Below are positions 10,457 through 18,643 of a stretch of 31,085 bases of DNA, in pieces. The position numbers and the translations under genes were made by a program. How positions within the stretch are numbered: the stretch's first letter is position 1; every line of letters starts with the position of its first letter. The stretch is from an uncultured Blautia sp. Lineage in GTDB: Bacteria; Bacillota; Clostridia; Lachnospirales; Lachnospiraceae. The notes below the pieces were generated by a model. That model made no database searches. It was given only the letters and a program-made list of their open reading frames with translations, and had not been told where the DNA came from. The stretch is from NCBI GenBank assembly GCA_934394545.1, contig CAKRRG010000033.1:1-31085 (forward strand), written 5' to 3'.

Positions 10457-11038
10457 TCATTCCTCTATATAAGCTGCAATTTCCTCCACACATTCTTCCA
10501 GATTAATATTTAAAAATCTACGCCGGATTCCGGCAGCAGCAATTTTCTCTTCTGAGAAATCCTCCTGGTCTGCCAGAAACCTACGGCACATTTCCTCATA
10601 ACGCGGAATTTTCTGGCTTCGCTCTCTGCTCAAAGCTCTCGCAAGACGTTCTCCATCCTCTACTTCAATGTAAATCGGACAAAGAGCCTCCTCTCCATAG
10701 TATTCCCTCATTTGCATATAGGATTCCAGAGTACCAATTCCCAGATAATCATTTTTTTCCAGATTTACCTGTCCATCATCAGCTGTAAAATATGTCCAGA
10801 TTCCATGTACCGTCTGATAAGCTCTTGCTTCTATCAGATTACCCTGACTACGAAATTCTTCCAACTTTTCATCTGTTACAAAATAATATTGTTTTCCATT
10901 TTCTTCTTCTGCCCGGATTGGACGGGTGGTATAAAGAACCAGTTTCTTTAAAGCCAATTCCTTATGTGCCGCAAGTCTTGCATAAATGTGATCCTTTCCG
11001 GACGCACTCTTTCCCATAATATAAAATATTTTTCCCAT
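10457..11038 (-). CDS. Guanylate-kinase-like P-loop protein
   Basis: A 193-residue member of the guanylate kinase fold. It keeps the GMP-site pattern YTTRPIRAEEENGKQYYF (about residues 38-55) and an IEARAY...HG segment like the loop that follows in Gmk. The P-loop GKSASGKD (9-16) is unusual: Asp16 replaces the Ser/Thr that normally coordinates Mg-nucleotide. GKD-type P-loops occur in some deoxynucleotide kinases. The enzyme is therefore probably a nucleotide kinase, but the substrate is uncertain and I leave the symbol empty. It starts 18 bp after the decarboxylase and ends the HK-RR-decarboxylase unit. It occupies the place of tmk in B. subtilis (yaaO-tmk...holB). Confidence 0.8.
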   Translation of the reverse strand: MGKIFYIMGKSASGKDHIYARLAAHKELALKKLVLYTTRPIRAEEENGKQYYFVTDEKLEEFRSQGNLIEARAYQTVHGIWTYFTADDGQVNLEKNDYLGIGTLESYMQMREYYGEEALCPIYIEVEDGERLARALSRERSQKIPRYEEMCRRFLADQEDFSEEKIAAAGIRRRFLNINLEECVEEIAAYIEE

Positions 11039-11056
11039 AATTTATCAGGCAGGTAA

Positions 11057-12517
11057 TTATTTTTCCTCTGCCCGCTCCTTTACCACACTTATTGTCTCAT
11101 TATTCTCTCCACAAAGACCATGAAGATTTAGTCCTTGCTCCATGTATCGTCTTACATTCCTTGTAAAAAGTCCTGAAATCTGTTCACCAGGAACGATAAT
11201 AGGGATTCCTGGTGGATAAAGATATACAAATTCTGCCGCAATCCTGCCCACACTTTCTTCCAGAATACAAAGCTGAGACGGTGCATCCATTGCCTGGGAA
11301 ATAGACATAAACTGCTTCATAGTATTACACTTGCAGGTGTATTTTTCCTTTCGGATACTTTCGTTTTCCTGTGCGTCAATTTCCTTTATTGCTTTGCAAA
11401 GCCTCTGGAAGCCCTCTCTGGTATCACCAACTGCTGCCAGTGCAAGTACATAATTCTCCGTAGTCATTTCCATTTCCAAATGATATTTTTCACGAAGGAT
11501 ATGAGAAAGAGCCGGGCCGTTTAAATTGCTGTGCAATGTGGAAAAAATCAGCTTAGACCGATCATAATCAAACACATCTGTACCAGCAGTATCATCCTCT
11601 TCACTGGATTTCTCCCCAGGTGCCGGAACCAGTCTTATATGTCTGCACTTAAGCAGCTGTTTGCGGGCAGCTTCCAGATTCTCCGTAAACTCCTCAAATA
11701 ATCGTCCGCTATCCTTCTCTAACTTGGCCACACATGCATCCAGACTGGACATGAGAATATAAGAAGGGCTGCTGGTCTCATAAATTCCGAGAAACCTTCG
11801 AATCAGCTTCTCACTTACACGGTCACTGCACAAATGAAGCACAGCCGTCTGCGTCATAGCTGGTAATGTTTTGTGAAAACTTTGGATTACAACATCCGCT
11901 CCAAGTTCTACCGCTGAAACCGGGAAGTAATCAGAAAATCTGAAATGAGCACCATGCGCTTCATCAACAATCAACGGAATCCCATGATCATGTGCAAGCT
12001 CTGCAATCCGACGCACATCTGAAACTACACCATCATAGGTAGGTGATGTAATAAGAACCGCCTGGATTTCCGGATTCTCTTCCAGATATCTTTCCACACG
12101 GGATACGGAAATTGCTCCGTTTATCCCCAAATCATTATCGGATTGTGGATAAATGTATGTAGGAATCAGTTCTCTAAGATAAATGGCGTGATAAACAGCC
12201 TTATGACAATTTCGAGCCACAAGTATCTGACCACCTTTTTCTACAGATGCAGAAATAGCGGAAAGAATTCCCGCTGTACTTCCATTTACACTGAAAAAAC
12301 TTTTTCTCGTTCCATACATTCTAGACAACGCATTCTGTGCTTCCAACAGAATTCCTTCTGAATAATGTAAATCATCAAACCCATCTATCTCTGTAATATC
12401 CCTCTCAATGGGAAACTCCCCTTCTACACATGCCTTATTCCGTTTATGCCCCGGCATATGAAATGGATAAAAATCAGATTTTCCATAATTTTCCAATTCT
12501 TTGTATAATCTATCCAT
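11057..12517 (-). CDS. Orn/Lys/Arg decarboxylase family PLP enzyme (YaaO-like)
   Basis: A fold-type I PLP enzyme of 486 residues, the size of the short Firmicute form. It shows FYPFHMPGHKRN at the N-terminus, the PLP-phosphate segment NGSTAGI, IVDEAHGAH (D185 for the pyridine N, H188) and the Schiff-base lysine K216 in SFHKTLP. A C-terminal Orn/Lys/Arg decarboxylase domain (about 370-486) includes YPPGIPIIVPGE. The reaction is decarboxylation of a basic amino acid to a polyamine; which one cannot be told here. I chose the ATG at 12517, with AGAGG upstream and 10 bp after the response regulator stop. The frame is open 41 codons further but overlaps that gene. B. subtilis yaaO lies at the equivalent place. 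Confidence 0.93.
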   Translation of the reverse strand: MDRLYKELENYGKSDFYPFHMPGHKRNKACVEGEFPIERDITEIDGFDDLHYSEGILLEAQNALSRMYGTRKSFFSVNGSTAGILSAISASVEKGGQILVARNCHKAVYHAIYLRELIPTYIYPQSDNDLGINGAISVSRVERYLEENPEIQAVLITSPTYDGVVSDVRRIAELAHDHGIPLIVDEAHGAHFRFSDYFPVSAVELGADVVIQSFHKTLPAMTQTAVLHLCSDRVSEKLIRRFLGIYETSSPSYILMSSLDACVAKLEKDSGRLFEEFTENLEAARKQLLKCRHIRLVPAPGEKSSEEDDTAGTDVFDYDRSKLIFSTLHSNLNGPALSHILREKYHLEMEMTTENYVLALAAVGDTREGFQRLCKAIKEIDAQENESIRKEKYTCKCNTMKQFMSISQAMDAPSQLCILEESVGRIAAEFVYLYPPGIPIIVPGEQISGLFTRNVRRYMEQGLNLHGLCGENNETISVVKERAEEK

Positions 12518-12527
12518 TTTACCTCTC

Positions 12528-13217
12528 TCACATCTTAAATCTGTATCCAACCCCCCAGATTGTCTCAATATACTGAGGCTTGGCATTATTATACTCAATT
12601 TTTTCACGAATCTTCTTGATATGAACCGTAACTGTAGCAATATCTCCTACAGACTCCATATCCCATATTTCCCTAAATAGTTCTTCTTTGGTAAATACCC
12701 TGTTAGGATTCTCAGCCAAAAAAGTAAGCAGGTCAAATTCCTTGGTTGTAAAAGTGGTTTCTTCACCATTTACCCACACACGACGGGCAGTTTTATCTAT
12801 CTTAATTCCACGAATTTCGATAACATCATTCTTCTGGGTCGTAGAACCGATAAGACGATTATAACGATCCATATGTGCCTTTACTCTGGCAACAAGCTCA
12901 CTTGGGCTGAATGGCTTAGTCATATAATCATCTGCTCCAAGTCCAAGGCCGCGAATCTTGTCAATATCGTCTTTCTTGGCAGAAACCATTATGATCGGAG
13001 TGTTTTTGGCTTCTCTTACCTGACGGCAGATTTCAAATCCATCTACCTCTGGAAGCATCAGATCCAGAATAATCAGATCAAATTCCTCTTTCAATGCCCT
13101 CTCCAGCCCCAAATCTCCTCTATTGCAAATAATCACTTCAAATCCGGAAAGCTCCAGATAATCTTTCTCGAGTTCTGCGATTGCTTCTTCATCTTCAATG
13201 ATCAGAATTCTGCTCAT
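12528..13217 (-). CDS. OmpR-family response regulator
   Basis: A two-component DNA-binding regulator of 229 residues. The receiver domain has the acidic pocket (E8-D9), phosphoacceptor D52 (LDLMLPEVDG), the conserved Ser79 of the MVSA motif and K101 in TKPFSPSEL. The C-terminal winged helix (about 130-229) ends in ETIWGVGYRFKM, the typical OmpR/PhoB wing. The start ATG overlaps the kinase stop by 4 nt (ATGA) and has a perfect AGGAGG inside the kinase gene, so the pair is translationally coupled. The kinase gene comes first, the reverse of the usual order. The decarboxylase follows 10 bp later. Confidence 0.96.
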   Translation of the reverse strand: MSRILIIEDEEAIAELEKDYLELSGFEVIICNRGDLGLERALKEEFDLIILDLMLPEVDGFEICRQVREAKNTPIIMVSAKKDDIDKIRGLGLGADDYMTKPFSPSELVARVKAHMDRYNRLIGSTTQKNDVIEIRGIKIDKTARRVWVNGEETTFTTKEFDLLTFLAENPNRVFTKEELFREIWDMESVGDIATVTVHIKKIREKIEYNNAKPQYIETIWGVGYRFKM

Positions 13218-14362
13218 TCCATTGGTACCTCCTGATATTTTCTAAGTACAAAATACATAATCGTGCCGATTCCAAGCCTGCTGGTAGCCCATACCTTGCC
13301 GCCATGATCTTCCAGAATCTTCTTCACAATAGATAAGCCGATTCCGCTTCCACCCTTGGAAGAATTTCGTGAAACATCCGTACGGTAAAAACGGTCAAAA
13401 ATATAAGGCAAGTCTTTCGGGCCAATGCCTTTTCCATTGTCCTCGACCTCAATCTGGATGAAATCCCCCACATCTTTAATCCGGATCTGGATGATTCCCT
13501 TAGGTTTGTCCATGTATTTGATGGCATTGCCGATAATATTATGGATAACACGACGGATCTGCTCCCCATCTGCAATAACCATAACATCTTTTTCCACATA
13601 ATTGGCATACACCAATTCAATTCCTCTGGTCTCAAGCTCCAGACCGACTTCCTCAGCACAATCTGCGAAATAATCCTCCACATTCAGTTTGCTGAAGGTA
13701 TAAGGAATACGATTGGTATCAATTTTAGAATAAAAAGTCAGTTCATTGATCAGATGATCCATCTCATTGGTCTTATTATAAATGGTTCGGACATAACGAT
13801 CCATTTTCTCAGGAGTATCGGCAACGCCATCCATAATTCCCTCCACATAACCTTTTACCGCTGTGATCGGAGTCTTCAGATCATGGGAAATATTGCTGAT
13901 CAATTCACGATTTTCTTTTTCCATAAGTTTCTTTTCTTCTGTAGATTCCTTAAGACGGCGACGCATTTCTTCGAAGTCCTGGCATAACTCTGAAAATTCA
14001 TCCTTTCCTTCCACATCAAGTACAAAGTCAAGGTTTCCCTCTTTTATATTTTGCGTCGCTTTTTTTAATTTAACCAAAGGAACGGCAATACTGCGATATA
14101 CCCATAATCCAACCACCAATGCAACAGAAATCAGAATAACAAATGCGCTGATAAACAGATCCTTCGCCATCACCCGTACTCTGCCCTGGCTGTTGGCCGA
14201 ATCCGTTATTGAAATATCATATACTGTTTCATCGCTTTCACTCGTAATCTGAGTCTTCTGAGCCTGTGACTGGCTAAACCCATATAAAGTCGCAGCAAAC
14301 AGAAGCAGCGGCATAAGAATGATCATGGTAAATCCCAGAATAATTCTTGTTTTTAGCTTCAT
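13214..14362 (-). CDS. Membrane sensor histidine kinase
   Basis: A 382-residue sensor kinase. Transmembrane segments lie at about residues 7-27 and 69-89, with only ~40 residues outside between them, so sensing may occur in the membrane or through a partner. A HAMP-like linker (90-140) is followed by HisKA with H160 in NISHDLKTPITAVKGY. The HATPase domain shows NAIKYM (N box), DNGKGIG (G1), FDRFYR (F box) and GGSGIGLSI (G2). I chose the ATG at 14362, with AGAGGAG upstream. The frame is open 27 codons further without a site. It heads the HK-RR-decarboxylase-kinase unit. The stimulus is unknown. Confidence 0.94.
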   Translation of the reverse strand: MKLKTRIILGFTMIILMPLLLFAATLYGFSQSQAQKTQITSESDETVYDISITDSANSQGRVRVMAKDLFISAFVILISVALVVGLWVYRSIAVPLVKLKKATQNIKEGNLDFVLDVEGKDEFSELCQDFEEMRRRLKESTEEKKLMEKENRELISNISHDLKTPITAVKGYVEGIMDGVADTPEKMDRYVRTIYNKTNEMDHLINELTFYSKIDTNRIPYTFSKLNVEDYFADCAEEVGLELETRGIELVYANYVEKDVMVIADGEQIRRVIHNIIGNAIKYMDKPKGIIQIRIKDVGDFIQIEVEDNGKGIGPKDLPYIFDRFYRTDVSRNSSKGGSGIGLSIVKKILEDHGGKVWATSRLGIGTIMYFVLRKYQEVPME

Positions 14363-14463
14363 AGTATAGGCTCCTCTTTCTTGTTTTATAGCCAAATTTA
14401 CGGCCATGATTCCTATGGATCGTTTCGTGCATTGCACTCCCACAATCCTGGTATCGTATATAG

Positions 14464-14472
14464 ATTATAGCA
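14464..14472 (-). promoter_or_regulatory. Extended -10 promoter of the histidine kinase operon
   Basis: TGCTATAAT on the minus strand has the extended TGn and a perfect TATAAT (14464-14469). No good -35 lies 16-18 bp upstream. It falls between the metK terminator and the kinase start, leaving a leader of about 95 nt. Confidence 0.6.
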
Positions 14473-14541
14473 TAAAGCTCTGGTTTCATCTCTTAATTTT
14501 CTATAAAAAATAACCGGCTTCACAGGGTGTGATATACGCAG

Positions 14542-14582
14542 AAAAAGTTTGGGAGAAACCCATCACAGTCTCTCCCAAACTT
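14542..14582 (-). terminator. Terminator after metK
   Basis: A perfect 12-bp stem (14571-14582 with 14545-14556) has a 14-nt loop and is followed by TTTTT on the minus strand. It separates metK from the two-component operon. Confidence 0.93.
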
Positions 14583-14607
14583 TTCTTCTTAATTTTACTA
14601 TGAACTT

Positions 14608-15807
14608 TTATCCAAGATATTTTTTCAGATCTTCAACCTTGTCCAGGTGCTCCCACGGAAGATCTACATCTGTACGGCCAAAATGTCCGTAAGCAGAAGT
14701 CTGTTTGTAAATTGGACGACGAAGATCAAGCATTTTGATGATTCCTGCCGGACGGAGATCAAAGTTCTCACGAATGATCTCTACGAGCTTCGCATCTGAT
14801 AATTTTCCTGTGCCAAATGTCTCCACATGAACAGAGGTAGGATGTGCAACGCCGATTGCATAAGAAAGCTGGATCTCACACTTATCAGCAAGACCTGCAG
14901 CAACAATATTCTTTGCAACATAACGTGCTGCATAAGCTGCTGAACGGTCAACCTTTGTACAGTCTTTTCCTGAGAAAGCACCACCGCCGTGTCGTCCTGT
15001 TCCACCATACGTATCAACAATAATCTTACGTCCTGTAAGACCACTGTCTCCATTCGGTCCACCAATCACGAAGCGTCCTGTTGGATTGATGAAATATTTT
15101 GTATTCTCGTCTACCATGTCTGCCGGGATAATCTCATCAAACACATATTTCTTGATGTCAGCATGTATCTGCTCCTGTGTAACATCCGGATCATGCTGGG
15201 TAGAGCATACAACTGCATCAATACGCTTTGGTGTTCCATCCTCATCGTATTCAACTGTTACCTGTGTTTTTCCATCTGGTCTTAAATATTTCAAAGTACC
15301 ATCTTTACGAACCTTTGTAAGCTGACGGGCAAGCTTATGTGCCATATTGATTGCATAAGGCATATACTCTTCTGTCTCATTGGACGCATAACCAAACTGG
15401 ATACCCTGATCACCAGCTCCAATGGAATCAAGCTCATCCTCGTTCATCTGATTTTCTTTCTGCTCAAGTGCTTTATCAACACCCATTGCAATATCAGAGG
15501 ACTGCTCATCAAGTGCTGTGATCACTGCACAGGTATCAGCGTCAAACCCGAATTTTCCACGAGTATAACCGATTTCACGGATTGTCTGTCTTACAATAGC
15601 CTGGATATCAACGTATGCATTTGTTGTGATCTCACCCATAACCAGAACAAGCCCTGTAGTAGTAGCAGTTTCACAAGCAACACGGCTCATTGGATCCTTT
15701 TCGATTAAGGCATCCAGAATCGCATCAGAAATAGCATCACAGATTTTATCCGGATGACCTTCAGTTACAGATTCGGAAGTAAATAAGATTTTTTCCTTGT
15801 TTTCCAT
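14608..15807 (-). CDS. metK: S-adenosylmethionine synthetase
   Basis: MetK makes SAM from methionine and ATP in the cytosol. The 399-residue protein is intact and of normal length. Motifs seen are [15 protein letters not shown] at the N-terminus, [32 protein letters not shown] and the P-loop-like GGGAFSGKD. The start ATG at 15807 has AAAGGA about 10 nt upstream. Its leader carries a SAM-I riboswitch (15898-15999) and a terminator (15837-15867), so its product represses its own transcription. It supplies SAM used by the methyltransferases encoded nearby (rsmA, rsmI, the YabB-like enzyme), but the genes are not in one operon. Confidence 0.98.
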   Translation of the reverse strand: MENKEKILFTSESVTEGHPDKICDAISDAILDALIEKDPMSRVACETATTTGLVLVMGEITTNAYVDIQAIVRQTIREIGYTRGKFGFDADTCAVITALDEQSSDIAMGVDKALEQKENQMNEDELDSIGAGDQGIQFGYASNETEEYMPYAINMAHKLARQLTKVRKDGTLKYLRPDGKTQVTVEYDEDGTPKRIDAVVCSTQHDPDVTQEQIHADIKKYVFDEIIPADMVDENTKYFINPTGRFVIGGPNGDSGLTGRKIIVDTYGGTGRHGGGAFSGKDCTKVDRSAAYAARYVAKNIVAAGLADKCEIQLSYAIGVAHPTSVHVETFGTGKLSDAKLVEIIRENFDLRPAGIIKMLDLRRPIYKQTSAYGHFGRTDVDLPWEHLDKVEDLKKYLG

Positions 15808-15836
15808 TCTTTTGTTTTCCTTTCTTCAATGGAGAG

Positions 15837-15867
15837 AAAAAAAGAACAGCCCGGACAAGCGGACTGT
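15837..15867 (-). terminator. Riboswitch-controlled terminator in the metK leader
   Basis: The stem ACAGTCCG (15860-15867) pairs with CGGGCTGT (15846-15853), with one G-U pair and a 6-nt loop. A TC and seven Ts follow on the minus strand (15843-15837). It is the expression platform of the SAM-I aptamer. Confidence 0.88.
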
Positions 15868-15897
15868 CTTATAAAGTACATTTTTATATAAACAATC

Positions 15898-15999
15898 CTC
15901 TTATTGTTCGATTACTCGCTCAGGTTGGCACCTTCCTCTCTTTCGAGGGGTTGCCGTGGCTTCATAGATCCTATGTATCTCCACCACTCTGAATAAAAG
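15898..15999 (-). ncRNA. SAM-I riboswitch (S box)
   Basis: The minus strand carries the S-box core: GTGGTGGAGA, then GAAGCCACGGCAACC, then the GGTGCCAACC and GAGCGAG segments. The P1 helix pairs CTTTTATT (15999-15992) with AATAAGAG (15905-15898), 8 bp with one G-U pair. The hairpin CCTCGAAAGAGAGG is the internal arm. With SAM bound, P1 is stable and the downstream terminator forms, shutting off metK. I could not work out the antiterminator pairing with confidence. Confidence 0.95.
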
Positions 16000-16030
16000 G
16001 CTATTCTTCTGTTTTCTTGTTGCAAGCAAT

Positions 16031-16059
16031 ACAATATACCGATTGCTTATAATTGTCAA
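16031..16059 (-). promoter_or_regulatory. metK promoter
   Basis: TTGACA (16054-16059), a 17-bp spacer and TATTGT (16031-16036) on the minus strand. The start site would lie near 16024, just upstream of the riboswitch P1 strand. Confidence 0.82.
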
Positions 16060-16091
16060 TAGGCATTTGATGTCATATGACTATTTTTTTA

Positions 16092-17384
16092 TTATCCTAC
16101 ACGAAGGCGAAATTTCTGAATCTCCTTCTCACTGGAAACTTTCTCAATCTCTGCACCAAGGCTGCGAAGCTTCTCCTCAAAGTTCTCATAGCCACGCTGA
16201 ATATAAACAATATCGTCAACAATGGTAATGCCCTCTGCTGCCAGACCTGCGATAACCAAAGCTGCTCCCGCACGAAGATCCGGTGCGCTTACTCTTGCTC
16301 CGGTAAGCTTATTCACGCCATCAATAATTGCGGAATTACCTTCGACCTTAATACATGCACCCATTCTGGAAAGTTCATCTGCATATTTGAAACGATTTTC
16401 AAAAATACTCTCCGTCACAATACTGGTTCCCTCTGCAAGTGCCAGGGTAACCGCAATCTGTGGCTGCATATCCGTAGGATATCCCGGATATGGAAGAGTC
16501 TTAACATGAGTTCTGCGAAGTCTTCCTACTGCACGTACACGTACAGCATCATCAAACTCCTGAACTTCACATCCAATCTCTTCAAGCTTAGCTGTAGTCG
16601 CCTCAAGATGCTTGGGAATTACATTCTTTACTGTAACATCACCACCGGTAGCTGCTGCAGCAAACATGAAAGTTCCTGCCTCAATCTGATCCGGAATAAT
16701 GGAATACTCTGTACGGTGAAGTTTCTCAACCCCTTTAATACGGATTACATCTGTACCGGCACCCTTAATATTAGCGCCCATGCTGTTCAGAAAGTTTGCC
16801 ACATCTACTACATGTGGCTCTCTGGCTGCATTCTCAATAATCGTACGACCTGGTGCAAGAGATGCTGCCATCATAATATTGATGGTTGCTCCTACAGAAA
16901 CTACATCCAGGAAAATATGGCTTCCATGAAGATTAGATGCTTCTGCAACAATAGCTCCATGAAAAATATCGACCTTAGCGCCAAGAGCCCGAAAGCCCTT
17001 TAAATGCTGGTCAATAGGACGGCTTCCGATATTGCAGCCACCTGGAAGCGGAACCTCCGCTCTTTTATATTTACCAAGTAAAGCACCAAGAAGATAGTAA
17101 GATGCACGAATCTTCTTAATATACTCATAATCCACACTTACATCACCAATAGTAGAACCATTGATCTTAACAGTTGACTTATTGATTCTGTCAACCTGCG
17201 CACCGATGCCAGCTATTGCTTCCAGTAAAACGTTGATGTCTCTGACGTCAGGCAGATTCTCAATGAGGATTGTTTCATCCGTCATAATAGCTGCTGATAA
17301 AATGGCAAGTGCAGCATTCTTAGCACCTGCTATCTCAACTTCACCAACAAGCGGATTTCCACCTTTAATCACATATTGTTCCAT
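16092..17384 (-). CDS. murA: UDP-N-acetylglucosamine 1-carboxyvinyltransferase
   Basis: MurA performs the first committed step of peptidoglycan synthesis, moving enolpyruvate from PEP to UDP-GlcNAc in the cytosol. The 430-residue protein begins with the KGGNPLVGEVEIAGAKNAAL block, where K22-N23 match the UDP-GlcNAc contact residues. The catalytic cysteine is C117 in LPGGCNIGSRPID. That residue is the fosfomycin target and is kept, so no intrinsic Cys-to-Asp resistance is expected. PGYPTDMQPQ and the APDLRAGAAL region are also present. Start ATG at 17384 has AGAGGTG upstream. A terminator-like hairpin (17417-17444) lies just upstream and I see no clear promoter between. Firmicutes often carry two murA copies; the other would lie outside this window. 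Confidence 0.97.
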   Translation of the reverse strand: MEQYVIKGGNPLVGEVEIAGAKNAALAILSAAIMTDETILIENLPDVRDINVLLEAIAGIGAQVDRINKSTVKINGSTIGDVSVDYEYIKKIRASYYLLGALLGKYKRAEVPLPGGCNIGSRPIDQHLKGFRALGAKVDIFHGAIVAEASNLHGSHIFLDVVSVGATINIMMAASLAPGRTIIENAAREPHVVDVANFLNSMGANIKGAGTDVIRIKGVEKLHRTEYSIIPDQIEAGTFMFAAAATGGDVTVKNVIPKHLEATTAKLEEIGCEVQEFDDAVRVRAVGRLRRTHVKTLPYPGYPTDMQPQIAVTLALAEGTSIVTESIFENRFKYADELSRMGACIKVEGNSAIIDGVNKLTGARVSAPDLRAGAALVIAGLAAEGITIVDDIVYIQRGYENFEEKLRSLGAEIEKVSSEKEIQKFRLRVG

Positions 17385-17416
17385 AACACACCTCTATTAT
17401 TCTTACTCCGCGAGCC

Positions 17417-17444
17417 AAAAAGGCTATTGTTCCCTACAATAACC
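17417..17444 (-). terminator. Terminator or attenuator between aroK and murA
   Basis: The stem GGTTATTGT (17436-17444) pairs with 17422-17430, 9 bp with one G-U pair and a 5-nt loop. TTTTT follows on the minus strand (17421-17417). It ends the S1-pyrophosphatase-reductase-aroK unit, or attenuates read-through into murA. Confidence 0.75.
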
Positions 17445-17492
17445 TCAACTGCTCTCCTCTGCTTTACAGTTACTTACTATGAAAGTCCCTGT

Positions 17493-17990
17493 CTATAGTG
17501 TTTCCAAAAGTGCCTGCAGACTTGCTTCCAAATCTTTCCCTTCCTCGTCTACCACAATATCTGCATATTTCTCGTATAAGGGAACACGCTCCTCATACAA
17601 GCTCTTCAAAGTCTGTCCCTCTTTAAGAAGGACACCTCTCTTTTTAAGATTTCCAAGTCGTGTTTCAAGAGACTCTAATGAAATTTTAAGGTAAACTACC
17701 TTTCCAATTGATCTCAAGTGCTTCATAGCTTCATCGCAATATACTACACTTCCTCCGGTAGCAATTACAGTTTTCTCAGTCTCAATAGATGCATTTACAC
17801 GATTCTCAACAGCCTTGAAACCTTCTTCGCCTTCTTCTTCAATAATCTGATAAAGACGTCTGTTTTCTTCTTTTTGTATTAAAAGGTCTGAATCTAAAAA
17901 TTCATATCCCAGTATTTTTGCAAGAACAACGCCCAGTGTGCTTTTACCGGCACCGGGCATTCCAATTAATGTAATATTATTCATTTTCAT
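17493..17990 (-). CDS. aroK: Shikimate kinase family protein (divergent)
   Basis: A small P-loop kinase of 165 residues with the shikimate kinase outline: Walker A GMPGAGKST (10-18), FLDSD (31-35), and the RxPLYE lid region ERVPLYEKYAD. Canonical shikimate kinase phosphorylates the 3-OH of shikimate in aromatic amino acid synthesis. Two substrate-site features differ: the FR..E motif is FKAVE, with K59 in place of the usual shikimate-binding arginine, and ATGGGS is shortened to ATGGS. The lid RPLL is RGVLL. No other aromatic-pathway gene is nearby. I keep aroK as the best family name, but the substrate is less certain than usual. The ATG at 17990 has GAGGG upstream; an ATG at 17984 is also possible. 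Confidence 0.75.
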   Translation of the reverse strand: MKMNNITLIGMPGAGKSTLGVVLAKILGYEFLDSDLLIQKEENRRLYQIIEEEGEEGFKAVENRVNASIETEKTVIATGGSVVYCDEAMKHLRSIGKVVYLKISLESLETRLGNLKKRGVLLKEGQTLKSLYEERVPLYEKYADIVVDEEGKDLEASLQALLETL

Positions 17991-18039
17991 TCAATATTCC
18001 CTCTGATAATAACATAAAATATCTATTATTGCAATCCCA

Positions 18040-18630
18040 TTAAGAATTTCGGGGTTTTCCGCGCTTTTTCCCCTTCTTTACGCTGTACCCGAAGGTTCCC
18101 AGTTTTTTGCCAAGACCTAAATATTCTCCATGGGAATACACAATCAATTTCGATTGATTCAGTTGGAATTTATTATTTTTATCTATGTATGCTTCGTCCG
18201 CATGCACTGCAACCACTTCTGCCAGGAACATGTGATGAGAACCCAGCTTTTCTATTTTCTTAACCTTGCATTCAATATTAACAGGAGATTCTGCTATCAT
18301 AGGTGCTTTCACATGATCAGCTTTTACCTTTGTAAGATGAAGCTCCTGAAATTTATCAACATCTCTGCCAGAGCGCACGCCGCAGTAATCCGTAGCATAT
18401 GCAAGCTCCTCTGTGGTAAGATTCAGTACAAATTCTCTGGTTTTACAGATCATATCATAAGAAAATCTGCTGGGACGTACGGAAATACTTACCATAGGTG
18501 GGTTAGTACACACAGTACCAGCCCACGCTACTGTTATTATATTATCCTTGCCCTCTCCATCTGTAACGCTGACCATCACAGCTGGGAGCGGGTAAAGCAT
18601 ATTTCCTGGTTTCCAGGTCTGTTTTGCCAT
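18040..18630 (-). CDS. Flavin reductase-like / flavoredoxin family protein (FMN-binding split barrel)
   Basis: A 196-residue protein of the flavin reductase-like split-barrel family, which binds FMN and takes part in cytosolic electron transfer or flavin reduction. The N-terminal LYPLPAVMVSVTD and the segment NIITVAWAGTVCTNPPMVSISVRP, quoted here as positions about 29-53, are typical of the flavoredoxin clade. SGRDVDKF and SPVNIECKV follow. The C-terminal tail (about 180-196) is very basic. Start ATG at 18630 has TTAGGAG upstream and lies 13 bp after the pyrophosphatase stop. The physiological partner cannot be told from sequence. Confidence 0.85.
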   Translation of the reverse strand: MAKQTWKPGNMLYPLPAVMVSVTDGEGKDNIITVAWAGTVCTNPPMVSISVRPSRFSYDMICKTREFVLNLTTEELAYATDYCGVRSGRDVDKFQELHLTKVKADHVKAPMIAESPVNIECKVKKIEKLGSHHMFLAEVVAVHADEAYIDKNNKFQLNQSKLIVYSHGEYLGLGKKLGTFGYSVKKGKKRGKPRNS

Positions 18631-18643
18631 ATTTTACTCCTAA

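Noticed and set aside
12518..12640. Longer decarboxylase start overlapping the response regulator
   Set aside because: It would overlap the regulator gene by about 113 bp. The ATG at 12517 has AGAGG and begins the conserved sequence.
14363..14443. Longer histidine kinase start
   Set aside because: The extra 27 residues have no site and break the usual pattern of a short cytoplasmic stretch before the first membrane segment.
16070..16091. Palindrome GTCATATGAC near the murA stop as a terminator
   Set aside because: Only 10 bp, no loop room and no T-run.
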